64,000 nt of DNA from Paucibacter_B soli (GTDB lineage Bacteria; Pseudomonadota; Gammaproteobacteria; Burkholderiales; Burkholderiaceae_C), in the NCBI RefSeq assembly GCF_037482845.1, contig NZ_JBBHJW010000004.1:62001-126000 (forward strand). The letters are read 5' to 3'. Under the pieces are notes generated by a model that was not told the origin of the DNA, searched no databases, and worked only from the letters and a program-made list of their open reading frames with translations. Shown in pieces: positions 43,687-51,613 of the stretch. The position numbers were made by a program, and so were the translations under genes. Position 1 is the first letter of the stretch. Each line of letters begins with the position of its first letter.

Positions 43687-45015
43687 ATGAGCGACAAGAG
43701 ACTCAAGTCCTTTGCATTGGCGATTACCCTGGCCGCCGGGCTGGCCGGCGTGGCCGGGCAGGCGCAGGCGGCGGCCGAGCAGTTCTTCCCGGTGCTGGTC
43801 TACCGCACCGGCGCCTTTGCCCCCAATGGCACGCCCTGGGCGAATGGCTATGTCGACTACCTCAAGCTGGTGAATGCGCGTGGCGGCATGAACGGCGTGA
43901 AGATCACCTACGAGGAATGCGAAACCGGCTATGCGACCGACCGCTCGGTGGAATGCTATGAGCGCCTCAAGGGCAAGGGCGCCACGCTGTTCCAGCCGCT
44001 CTCCACCGGCGCCACCTTTGCGCTCACCGAGAAGGCCCCGGTCGACAAGATCCCGCTGGTGACCGCCGGCTATGGCCGCAGCGAGAGCGCCGACGGCAGC
44101 GTGTTCAAGTGGAACTTCCCGCTCTTGGGCACCTACTGGGTGGCCGCCGACGTGCTGCTGCAGCATGTGGTCAAGAAGGAGGGCGGCTGGGACAAGCTCA
44201 AGGGAAAGAAGTTCGCCCTGGTCTACCACGACAGCCCCTATGGCAAGGAACCGATCCCGCTGCTGCAGGAGCGCGCCAAGCTGCATGGCTTCGAGCTGCA
44301 GCTGCTGCCGGTGACCTCGCCTGGCGTCGAGCAGAAGGCCACCTGGCTGCAGGTGCGCCAGAGCCGCCCCGACTATGTGTTTCTGTGGGGCTGGGGCGTG
44401 ATGAACTCCACCGCGCTGAAGGAGGCCCAGGCCACCGGCTACCCGCGCGAGAAGATGTTCGGCGTGTGGTGGGCCGGTGCCGAGCCCGATGTCAAGGACG
44501 TCGGCGATGGCGCCAAGGGCTATAGCGCCGTCACCATCCAGCATGGCGCCGAGCCCAACTCCAAGGTGGTGCAGGATGTGCTGAAGGAGCTGCATGCCAA
44601 GGGCCAGGGCACGGGCCCCAAGGAAGAGGTGGGTCAGGTGCTCTATATGCGCGGCATGTTGTCGGCGATGCTGGGCGTGGAGGGCGTCAAGCGTGCGCAG
44701 GAGCGCTTCGGCAAGGGCAAGGTCATGAGCGGCGAGCAGACCCGCTGGGGCCTGGAGAACCTGGCGCTGGACCAGAAGAAGCTCGACGCGCTGGGCTTTG
44801 CCGGCGTGATGCGCCCGGTCTCGACCTCCTGCGTCGACCACATGGGCTCCAGCTGGGCGCGCGTGCATACCTGGGACGGCAAGGCCTGGAAGTTCGCCTC
44901 CGACTGGTACCAGGCCGACGAGCAGATCATCAAGCCGATGGTGAAGAGCACGGCCGACAAGTACGCGGCCGAGAAGAAGCTCGAACGCCGCACGCCGGCT
45001 GACTGTCAGTCCTGA
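43687..45015 (+). CDS. ABC transporter periplasmic binding protein (Liv/HBP type)
   Basis: 442-residue type I binding protein with a signal peptide (about residues 1-28, ending AQAAA). It is longer than true LivJ/LivK proteins (about 370), as in binding proteins for aromatic or aliphatic acids. Visible family segments are YVDYLKLVNARGGMNG, VTAGYGRSESADGS and WWAGAEPD. Cysteines near residues 78, 91, 379 and 440 may form disulfides. It determines the substrate of this importer, which sequence alone does not reveal. Its last codons form one arm of a 12-bp hairpin. Confidence 0.92.
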   Translation: MSDKRLKSFALAITLAAGLAGVAGQAQAAAEQFFPVLVYRTGAFAPNGTPWANGYVDYLKLVNARGGMNGVKITYEECETGYATDRSVECYERLKGKGATLFQPLSTGATFALTEKAPVDKIPLVTAGYGRSESADGSVFKWNFPLLGTYWVAADVLLQHVVKKEGGWDKLKGKKFALVYHDSPYGKEPIPLLQERAKLHGFELQLLPVTSPGVEQKATWLQVRQSRPDYVFLWGWGVMNSTALKEAQATGYPREKMFGVWWAGAEPDVKDVGDGAKGYSAVTIQHGAEPNSKVVQDVLKELHAKGQGTGPKEEVGQVLYMRGMLSAMLGVEGVKRAQERFGKGKVMSGEQTRWGLENLALDQKKLDALGFAGVMRPVSTSCVDHMGSSWARVHTWDGKAWKFASDWYQADEQIIKPMVKSTADKYAAEKKLERRTPADCQS

Positions 45016-45105
45016 CGGACTGACAGTCCCCGGCGCGGCAGGCAGAGCCTGCCGCCGGTGACCCTGGGGCTCCCACCCCCATCCCCGCCCTCCGAGAGGG
45101 CGGGG
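45001..45105 (+). repeat. Three stem-loops between the binding-protein and ATPase genes
   Basis: Three perfect stems follow in series: 12 bp with a TGAC loop at 45001-45028 (overlapping the stop codon), 8 bp with an AGA loop at 45036-45054, and 10 bp with a CGA loop at 45083-45105. There is no T-run. Such structures after a binding-protein gene usually stabilise its mRNA and lower expression of the downstream gene. Confidence 0.7.
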
Positions 45106-45124
45106 CGTCCTAACGAGGCAAGTC

Positions 45125-45931
45125 ATGAGTAATGTGCTTCTGAACGTCAACGGCATCGAGGTCATCTACAACCATGTGATCCTGGTGCTCAAGGGCGTGT
45201 CCCTGCAGGTGCAGGAGGGCAGCGTGGTGGCCCTCCTGGGCGGCAACGGCGCGGGCAAGACCACCACGCTGCGCGCCGTCTCCAATCTGCTGGCGGGTGA
45301 GCGCGGCGAGGTCACCAAGGGTTCCATCGAGCTGCGCGGCGAGCGCATCGAGAAGCTCTCCACCGCCGAGATGGTGAACCGCGGCGTGATCCAGGTGATG
45401 GAGGGGCGGCATTGCTTTGCTCACCTCAGCATCGAGGAGAATCTGATGACCGGCGCCTACACGCGCGGCGACGGCAAGGCCGCGGTGGCGGCCACGCTGG
45501 AGAAGGTCTACAACTACTTCCCGCGCCTGAAGACGCGGCGTAGCTCGCAGGCCGCCTACACCTCGGGTGGCGAGCAGCAGATGTGCGCGATCGGCCGCGC
45601 GCTGATGGCCAACCCCAAGATGGTCTTGCTGGACGAGCCCTCGATGGGCCTGGCGCCGCAGATCGTCGAGGAGGTGTTTGAGATCGTCAAGGACCTGAAC
45701 GCCAAGGAGGGCACCACCTTCCTGCTCGCCGAGCAGAACACCAATATGGCGCTGCGCTATGCCGACTACGGCTACATCCTGGAGAACGGCCGCGTCGTCA
45801 TGGATGGCGAGGCCAAGGCCTTGCGCGAGAACGAGGACGTCAAGGAGTTCTATCTCGGCATGGGCGGCGGCGACCGCAAGAGTTTCAAGGACGTGAAGAG
45901 CTACAAGCGCCGCAAACGCTGGTTGGCCTAA
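45125..45931 (+). CDS. ABC transporter ATPase, LivF type
   Basis: 268-residue ATPase. Walker A is GGNGAGKTTT, the signature is TSGGEQQM and Walker B is LLDEPSMGLAP, followed by the LivF-typical AEQNTNMAL. The C-terminal extension of about 30 residues is basic (KSYKRRKRW). It completes the importer with the LivG-type ATPase; separation by the hairpins suggests a different expression level. Confidence 0.93.
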   Translation: MSNVLLNVNGIEVIYNHVILVLKGVSLQVQEGSVVALLGGNGAGKTTTLRAVSNLLAGERGEVTKGSIELRGERIEKLSTAEMVNRGVIQVMEGRHCFAHLSIEENLMTGAYTRGDGKAAVAATLEKVYNYFPRLKTRRSSQAAYTSGGEQQMCAIGRALMANPKMVLLDEPSMGLAPQIVEEVFEIVKDLNAKEGTTFLLAEQNTNMALRYADYGYILENGRVVMDGEAKALRENEDVKEFYLGMGGGDRKSFKDVKSYKRRKRWLA

Positions 45932-45946
45932 GGAAGGTGCACGGCC

Positions 45947-46240
45947 ATGTCGGACGAATTCTTCGCCCCACCCCCCTTCAATCCCGAGCAGGCCCTCTTG
46001 CAGTTGAAGCGCCATCTGCGCGACCAGCGCCCGCTGGCCGAGCGCGGCAACAGCTTCACCCTGCAGGGGCAGCCGGTGATCGAGCTGGCGGCTGATGCCG
46101 AGCATCTGAATGTGCGCCTGGCCAAGAAGCCGGCGCGTGCGCCCGAATGGGAGCTGCGCGCCTGCCGCAACAGCGCCGACGTGCGCGCCCTGCAAGAAGA
46201 GATCAAGCGGCGCCTGGCGCGCTGGACGGACGAGACATGA
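45947..46240 (+). CDS. Small protein of unknown function in the importer operon
   Basis: 97-residue soluble protein without a recognised domain. It opens MSDEFFAPPPFNPEQALLQL and carries a beta-like middle (FTLQGQPVIELAADAEHLNVRLA) and a helical, Arg-rich end (RALQEEIKRRLARW). It is tightly packed: 15 bases after the ATPase gene and overlapping the ligase gene by ATGA, so it is very likely a real, co-translated gene. A link to the ligase next to it is plausible but unproven. Confidence 0.75.
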   Translation: MSDEFFAPPPFNPEQALLQLKRHLRDQRPLAERGNSFTLQGQPVIELAADAEHLNVRLAKKPARAPEWELRACRNSADVRALQEEIKRRLARWTDET

Positions 46241-47511
46241 GCCACACCTTCCACGATGCCCTGGAAACCCGCGACCCGGCCGAGCGCGAGGCCGCGCTGC
46301 TGGCGGCGCTGCCGCGGCAGATCGCTCATGCGCAGCGGCAGGCGCCGGCATTCGCCGAGTTGCTGGCGGGGGTGGACGCCGCCAGCATCGCCAGCCGCGC
46401 CGCCCTGGCGCGCCTGCCGGTGACGCGCAAGCATGAGCTGCTGGAGCGCCAACAGGCCCGGCGCGCCAGCGATCCCTTCGGCGGCTACTCGACCATCGGC
46501 TGGGCCGGCTGCGTGCGTGCCGGCGGCGCCAAGCGGGTGTTCCAGTCGCCCGGCACGATTTACGAGCCCGAGGGCCATGCCCCCGACTATTGGCGGGTGG
46601 CGCGTGCCATCCATGCGGCCGGATTCCGCCCCGGCGAGCTGGTGCACAACAGCTTCAGCTACCACCTCACGCCGGCCGGCTCGATGATGGAAACCGGCGC
46701 CCATGCGCTGGGCTGCACGGTGTTTCCTGGCGGCGTGGGCAATACCGAGATGCAGCTGCAGGCGGTGGCCGAGCTGCGCCCGCAGGGCTATATCGGCACG
46801 CCCAGCTTTCTGAAGATCCTGCTCGACAAGGCGGCGGAGCAGGGCCAGCGCCTTTCATTTGCCAAGGCGCTGCTGAGCGGCGAGGCCTTCCCACCCTCGC
46901 TGCGCGACTGGCTCGCCGAGCGCGGCGTGCAGGGCTATCAATGCTATGCCACCGCCGACATCGGCCTGATCGCCTACGAGACCGCGGCGCGCGAGGGCCT
47001 GGTGCTGGACGAGGGCGTGATCGTCGAGATCGTGCGCCCCGGCACCGGCGACCCGGTGGTCGAGGGCGAGGTGGGCGAGCTGGTGGTCACCACCCTCAAC
47101 CCCGACTACCCGCTGGTGCGTTTCGGCACCGGCGACCTCTCGGCGGTGCTGCCGGGCCGCTGCCCCACCGGCCGCAGCAATCAACGCATCAAGGGCTGGA
47201 TGGGCCGGGCCGACCAGAGCGCCAAGGTGCGCGGCATGTTTGTGCATGCCTCGCAACTGGGCGAGCTGCTCAAGCGCTTTCCCGAGCTGGGGCGTGCCCG
47301 CCTGGTGGTGGAGGGCGAGATGGCCAGCGACCGCATGAGCCTGCTGCTGGAGCTGGCCGGTGCGCCCGAGGCGGTGCCCGAGGGCCTGGCCGAGCGCGTG
47401 GCCGGCGCGGTGCGCGACATCACCAAGCTGCGCGCCGAGCTTCGCTTCGTGGCGCCCGGCAGCCTGCCCAATGATGGGCGCGTGATCGAGGATGCGCGCA
47501 AGTACGAGTAA
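46237..47511 (+). CDS. Phenylacetate-CoA ligase-like (PaaK family) protein with degenerate ATP loop
   Basis: 424-residue ANL-superfamily protein. It has the PaaK layout: VTRKHELLE near residue 65, HNSFSYHLTPAGSMMETGAH in the middle, YIGTPSFLKIL, and YATADIGLIAYE where PaaK has its aromatic/adenylate motif. The usual Ser/Thr-Gly-rich ATP loop (SSGTTGKP) is replaced by FQSPGTIYEPEG, and the C-terminal lysine motif reads NDGRVIED, with Arg where the catalytic Lys is expected. It may therefore be a specialised ligase or a non-ligating binding protein. Last gene of the importer operon; its start overlaps the 97-residue gene. Confidence 0.8.
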   Translation: MSHTFHDALETRDPAEREAALLAALPRQIAHAQRQAPAFAELLAGVDAASIASRAALARLPVTRKHELLERQQARRASDPFGGYSTIGWAGCVRAGGAKRVFQSPGTIYEPEGHAPDYWRVARAIHAAGFRPGELVHNSFSYHLTPAGSMMETGAHALGCTVFPGGVGNTEMQLQAVAELRPQGYIGTPSFLKILLDKAAEQGQRLSFAKALLSGEAFPPSLRDWLAERGVQGYQCYATADIGLIAYETAAREGLVLDEGVIVEIVRPGTGDPVVEGEVGELVVTTLNPDYPLVRFGTGDLSAVLPGRCPTGRSNQRIKGWMGRADQSAKVRGMFVHASQLGELLKRFPELGRARLVVEGEMASDRMSLLLELAGAPEAVPEGLAERVAGAVRDITKLRAELRFVAPGSLPNDGRVIEDARKYE

Positions 47512-47517
47512 GGCCTC

Positions 47518-49107
47518 TCAGCCGCGACCCTGACGCTCGCGATCCTCGCGCGTCAGGATGAAGGCCTGCACCAGGCCGCCCAGGCGCAGCGACTGATCCT
47601 TCAGCGATTCCGCCGCGGCGGCCGATTCTTCCACCAGCGCGGCGTTCTGCTGCGTCATCTGGTCCAGCTGGGCCACCGCCTGGTTCACGCGCGTCAGGCC
47701 CTGGCTCTGTTCGCCGGAAGAGGCGGTGACCTCGCCGATGATGTCGGCCACGCGCTGCACGCTGCTGACAATCTCCTGCATGGTGCTGCCGGCGTCGCCC
47801 ACCAGGCGTGCGCCGGCGTCGACGTTCTCCAGGCTGTGGCCGATCAGGGTCTTGATCTCCTTGGCCGCCTCGGCCGAGCGCTGCGCCAGCGAGCGCACCT
47901 CGCTGGCCACCACCGCGAAGCCGCGGCCCTGCTCGCCGGCGCGCGCCGCCTCCACCGCGGCATTCAGCGCCAGGATATTGGTCTGGAAGGCAATGCCGTC
48001 GATCACGCCGATGATGTCGCCGATCTTGCGCGCGCTGTGGCTGATGCCATCCATGGTGCTGACCACCTCGCCCACCACCTGGCCGCCGCGCGTGGCCACC
48101 TGGGCGGCCGAATGCGCGAGCTGGTTGGCCTGGGCGGCCGAGTCGGCCGACTGGCGCACCGTGCCGGTCAGCTGCTCCATCTGCGAGGCCGAGGTCTGCA
48201 GGCTGCTGGCGGTCTGCTCGGTGCGCTGCGACAGATCCAGATTGCCACTGGCCACCTCCTGGCTGGCGGTCTGGATCGATTCCGCGCTGTGGCGGATCTC
48301 GCCCACCAGCTCGCGCAGCTTGTCCTGCATCGCGGCCAGGCCGGCCAGCAGCTGGCCCAACTCGTCGTCCGATTCGGGTACGAAGCTGGACGACAGATCG
48401 CCCTGGGCGATGCGCTCGGCCACCACGATGGCGCGGTCCACCGGGCGCTTGATGCTGCGCGTGATGCGCCAGGCCAGCAGGGCACCCAGCGCGAGCGCGA
48501 CCAGGCTGAGCACGCCGAGCACCCAAATGGCCCGGCTGGCAGCCGCCGCAACCTCCAGGCTGGCGTCTTGGCTCAGGCGTTCCTGTGCCTCGATCACTTC
48601 ACTCACGCCGCGCCGCCACTGGCTTTCCACCGGCTTGACGGCCTGGGTCAGGGTTATGGTGGCCTCGACGTTGGAACCATCCGCGCCTTCCTTGGCCGCA
48701 CGCAGCAGCAAGGGGATGGTTTTCTGGGCGCCATCCAGCACGGCCTTCATCAAGGTCTGCTCATCGGCGCTGCCATGCCGGGCCATCAGTTCCGCCAGCT
48801 TCTGCTCGTGCCCCTTGTAGCGTTCGAGCGCGGCGTTCAGCACCTTGACCTCGGCGTCGATTTCCTTGACCTCGGTGAGCAGGGTCACCGAGCGGGCCTG
48901 GATGGCCATCTCGTTGATGGCGTGCAGCATGCTGTTGGCCTGGGCACTCTTGGCATTGTTGATCTGCACCAGCTGTTCGACCCTGGCGCCTACCGAGCGC
49001 ATCTGCGTTGCCGCGAGCAGCGCCAGCAGCAGCAGCAGGGCCAGCACGGCCCCAAAGCTCAAGCCCAGCCTGCGGCCTACCGACATCTTCAACCTGTGCA
49101 TGCCCAT
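47518..49107 (-). CDS. Methyl-accepting chemotaxis protein
   Basis: 529-residue chemoreceptor. There are membrane helices at about 11-32 and 190-212. Between them lies a helical periplasmic sensor of the 4HB type (ARVEQLVQINNAKSAQANSML at its start). A HAMP domain spans about 212-265, followed by a signalling coiled coil with the hairpin-tip region EQGRGFAVVASEVRSLAQRSAEAAKEI. There is no C-terminal pentapeptide for CheR/CheB docking (it ends ERQGRG). It is divergent from an orphan Bug-type binding protein gene. Confidence 0.93.
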   Translation of the reverse strand: MGMHRLKMSVGRRLGLSFGAVLALLLLLALLAATQMRSVGARVEQLVQINNAKSAQANSMLHAINEMAIQARSVTLLTEVKEIDAEVKVLNAALERYKGHEQKLAELMARHGSADEQTLMKAVLDGAQKTIPLLLRAAKEGADGSNVEATITLTQAVKPVESQWRRGVSEVIEAQERLSQDASLEVAAAASRAIWVLGVLSLVALALGALLAWRITRSIKRPVDRAIVVAERIAQGDLSSSFVPESDDELGQLLAGLAAMQDKLRELVGEIRHSAESIQTASQEVASGNLDLSQRTEQTASSLQTSASQMEQLTGTVRQSADSAAQANQLAHSAAQVATRGGQVVGEVVSTMDGISHSARKIGDIIGVIDGIAFQTNILALNAAVEAARAGEQGRGFAVVASEVRSLAQRSAEAAKEIKTLIGHSLENVDAGARLVGDAGSTMQEIVSSVQRVADIIGEVTASSGEQSQGLTRVNQAVAQLDQMTQQNAALVEESAAAAESLKDQSLRLGGLVQAFILTREDRERQGRG

Positions 49108-49196
49108 GTCTCATCACCCCAGCCGATGTTTTGTGGATTGCATCCGGACGGACGCTTATCCAAGGTCTTATCGGCAGGGCGGGCGGGAAGTTGAGC

Positions 49197-49213
49197 TTAC
49201 GTAGTTTCCGTAA
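49197..49213. promoter_or_regulatory. Candidate operator palindrome between chemoreceptor and Bug genes
   Basis: TTACG-N7-CGTAA is a perfect interrupted palindrome in the 165-bp divergent region, and its left half contains TACGTA. The form fits a dimeric regulator site, for example of a LuxR-type protein. No local assignment is certain. Confidence 0.35.
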
Positions 49214-49272
49214 CATCAGTCCCGGTGGGCGGGCCTAGCATGCGGCATCACCCCATCCTTCGACGAGGCAAT

Positions 49273-50241
49273 ATGAACAAGCTGCTGCTCGCCTGCCTGA
49301 TGGCCCTGGGCGCCACCGCTGCCTGGGCCGACTATCCGGAAAAGCCCATCACCATCGTCGTGCCCTTCGCTGCCGGCGGCCCCACCGACAAGGTGGCACG
49401 TGATCTGGCCGAGGCCCTGCGCAAGCCCCTGGCCGCCACCCTGGTGATTGAAAACGTGGGCGGCGCCGGCGGCACCCTGGGGGCGACCAAGGTGGCCAAG
49501 GCGGCGCCGGATGGCTACACCATCCTCTTGCACCATATCGGCATGTCGACCTCGCCGGCCCTGTACCGCAATATGCAGTACAAGACCCTGGAAGATTTCG
49601 AATACCTGGGCATGGTCAACGAAGTGCCTATGACCCTGATCGCCAGGCCGAGCATGGCGGCGAGCAGCTACGCCGAGCTGAGCAAGTGGATCGCGGCCAA
49701 CCAGGGCAAGATCAATCTCGCCAATGCCGGCCTGGGCTCGGCCTCGCATCTGTGCGGGCTGCTGTTCCAGAGCACCCTCAAGGTGGACATGACCACCGTG
49801 CCCTACAAGGGCACCGGCCCGGCCATGACCGACCTGATCGGCGGCCAGGTGGACCTGATGTGCGACCAGACCACCAACACCACGAGCCAGATCGAAAGCG
49901 GCAAGGTCAAGGCCTATGCGGTCACCACCAGCAAGCGCCTCAGCGCGCCCGCATTGGCCAAGCTGCCGACGCTGGACGAGGTGGGCCTGAAGGGCTTCAA
50001 CGTCTCGATCTGGCATGGCGTCTATGCGCCCAAGGGCACGCCCAAACCGGTGCTGGACAAGCTCAATAACGCCTTGAAGATCGCCCTCAAGGACGCCGAT
50101 TTCCACAAGCGCCAGGAAGCCCTGGGCGCGGTGATCGTCAACGACGCCCGCAACAACCCGGCCGATCACAAAAAGTTCGTCGAGGCCGAGATCAACAAAT
50201 GGGGCCCGGTCATCAAGGCGGCGGGGCAGTACGCCGACTAG
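49273..50241 (+). CDS. Bug/TctC-family periplasmic substrate-binding protein
   Basis: 322-residue secreted protein of the tripartite tricarboxylate transporter receptor family. The signal peptide ends AWA (residue 19). The family signature PITIVVPFAAGGPTDKVAR follows, then GGAGGTLGATKVAKAAPDGYT. Family members bind carboxylates and related small molecules. No tctA or tctB membrane gene is nearby, which is common for the very many orphan Bug genes of Burkholderiales. The divergent chemoreceptor suggests it could serve sensing as well as transport. Confidence 0.93.
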   Translation: MNKLLLACLMALGATAAWADYPEKPITIVVPFAAGGPTDKVARDLAEALRKPLAATLVIENVGGAGGTLGATKVAKAAPDGYTILLHHIGMSTSPALYRNMQYKTLEDFEYLGMVNEVPMTLIARPSMAASSYAELSKWIAANQGKINLANAGLGSASHLCGLLFQSTLKVDMTTVPYKGTGPAMTDLIGGQVDLMCDQTTNTTSQIESGKVKAYAVTTSKRLSAPALAKLPTLDEVGLKGFNVSIWHGVYAPKGTPKPVLDKLNNALKIALKDADFHKRQEALGAVIVNDARNNPADHKKFVEAEINKWGPVIKAAGQYAD

Positions 50242-50248
50242 GGACAGG

Positions 50249-50348
50249 CAAGCCGCCTGCGCGGCTTGACTCGCCCTAGGAGGGGCCCGACCAGTCGCCT
50301 GCATGCGACTGGTCCTTCGCCAGCCCTGAAGCAGCCTGCTGCTTCAGG
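50249..50348. repeat. Array of three hairpins with related cores
   Basis: Three perfect stems follow the Bug gene: 8 bp at 50249-50268, 10 bp at 50289-50314 and 10 bp at 50325-50348. Each contains CCTG at or beside its loop (core GCCTGC or CCTGCT). They lie between convergent genes and may act as a bidirectional terminator. The remainder of 50242-50400 shows nothing else. Confidence 0.65.
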
Positions 50349-50400
50349 CGCGGGCTCAGAGCTCTGCGAGGGCGCGGCCTGCAAGGCGTTTGATGCTGGC

Positions 50401-50760
50401 TCAGCCCGCCAACTCCACCACCACAAACTGCTTGCGCACCGGCGTCACGACCTCGAACTCACCCTCGAAGCCTGGCGGTATCACCGCACCCTGGCCGGCC
50501 CGCACGTCCTGCACCTGGCCAGCGGGTCCATGCAGGCGCGCATGGCCTTCGAGTACGAAGAAGTACTCCTGCTCGGTGGCCGGGAAGGCGATGCGCCAGC
50601 GGCCCGGCTCGCATTCCCACACGCCCGCGCTCACCGGGCCGCTCTCGTGCAGCAGCCAGGTCTTGCGCCAGGGCGCGCCGACCACGCGGCGCTCCTCGCG
50701 CGGCTGGTCCAGGCTGGGGGTGAGGGCGGCGGTGTCGTCAATCAGCACGATCTTGGGCAT
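50401..50760 (-). CDS. Cupin domain protein
   Basis: 119-residue single-domain cupin of the EutQ-like/DUF861 type. The beta-barrel is marked by GVWECEPGRWRIAF, the first motif variant EQEYFFVLEGHARL, and the second motif with AGQGAVIPPGFEGEFEV. The usual metal-binding histidines are mostly absent, so it may bind a small molecule without a metal. It is six bases from the VOC gene upstream, so the two are probably one transcript. Function unknown. Confidence 0.82.
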   Translation of the reverse strand: MPKIVLIDDTAALTPSLDQPREERRVVGAPWRKTWLLHESGPVSAGVWECEPGRWRIAFPATEQEYFFVLEGHARLHGPAGQVQDVRAGQGAVIPPGFEGEFEVVTPVRKQFVVVELAG

Positions 50761-50766
50761 GGCGTC

Positions 50767-51156
50767 TCAACCCTCGGCACGGCACACCAGCGCCAGCTTG
50801 TTGCCGTCCAGGTCGCGAAAGTAGGCGGCGTAGAAGTTGGGGGCGTATTGCTCGCGCAGGCCGGGGGCGCCCTCATCGCGCCCACCCTGGGCCAGGGCGG
50901 CGGCGTGTACCGCGTCCACCTGGGCGCGGCTGGCGGCCTCCAGGGCCAGCATGCTGCCATTGCCCACCGTGGCGTCCAGGCCGTTGTAGGGCTTGCAGAT
51001 CCACAGCTGGGTCTTGGCATCGGGCGCGTCGGGGCCATAACCCACAAAATCGTCGTCCGCATAGCTGGCTTTCAGGCCCAGGGGTTGCAACACGGCGTCG
51101 TAAAAGGTCTTGGCAGCCTGGCGGTTGTTGCTGCCAAGGGTGGCGTAGCTGATCAT
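50767..51156 (-). CDS. VOC family (glyoxalase/bleomycin resistance-like) protein
   Basis: 129-residue protein with the paired beta-alpha-beta modules of the vicinal oxygen chelate fold: SNNRQAAKTFYDAVLQPLG in the first, and FYAAYFRDLDGNKLALVC in the second. The pattern RDLDGNKL is the classical last motif. It could be a lyase, dioxygenase or binding protein; the sequence does not say which. It lies in a leftward run CDF-dtd-VOC-cupin. Confidence 0.85.
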   Translation of the reverse strand: MISYATLGSNNRQAAKTFYDAVLQPLGLKASYADDDFVGYGPDAPDAKTQLWICKPYNGLDATVGNGSMLALEAASRAQVDAVHAAALAQGGRDEGAPGLREQYAPNFYAAYFRDLDGNKLALVCRAEG

Positions 51157-51169
51157 GGTGCGGCTCTCC

Positions 51170-51613
51170 TTATTGCTTGATGCGCATCGGGATGGTGACA
51201 GGTCCGTCGTTGACGAGGCTTACTTGCATGTCTGCCCCGAACTCTCCGCCTTGTACCAAGCCATGCCGGGCGCGGGCAAAAGTCAGGCAATGCTCGTAGA
51301 GCTTGCGCCCGAGTTCGGGTCCGGCCGCGCCACTGAAGCTGGGTCGGTTGCCGCCGGACAGGTCGGCCGCCAGGGTGAACTGCGACACGATCAGGAGGCC
51401 GCCGTCAACATCCTGCAGGCTCAGGTTCATCTTGCCGGCCGCGTCGCTGAAGATGCGCAGCTTGAGCAGCTTGGCGATGAGCTTCTCGGCCTGCGCCTCG
51501 CCGTCGCCCGGCTCGGCACAGACCAGCAGCAGTAGGCCGGGGCCGATCTCGCCCACGGTCTGGCCGGCCACCTCCACCTTGGCGTGCTTCACGCGCTGAA
51601 TCAGTCCAATCAC
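51170..51613 (-). CDS. dtd: D-aminoacyl-tRNA deacylase
   Basis: 147-residue Dtd, which hydrolyses D-amino acids mischarged onto tRNA and also proofreads glycine. The two family motifs are complete: SQFTLAAD near residue 77 and the NDGPVT variant of NxGPVT near residue 134, which carries the cis Gly-Pro that gives chiral selectivity. Length is exactly typical. The start overlaps the stop of the CDF transporter gene. Confidence 0.95.
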   Translation of the reverse strand: MIGLIQRVKHAKVEVAGQTVGEIGPGLLLLVCAEPGDGEAQAEKLIAKLLKLRIFSDAAGKMNLSLQDVDGGLLIVSQFTLAADLSGGNRPSFSGAAGPELGRKLYEHCLTFARARHGLVQGGEFGADMQVSLVNDGPVTIPMRIKQ

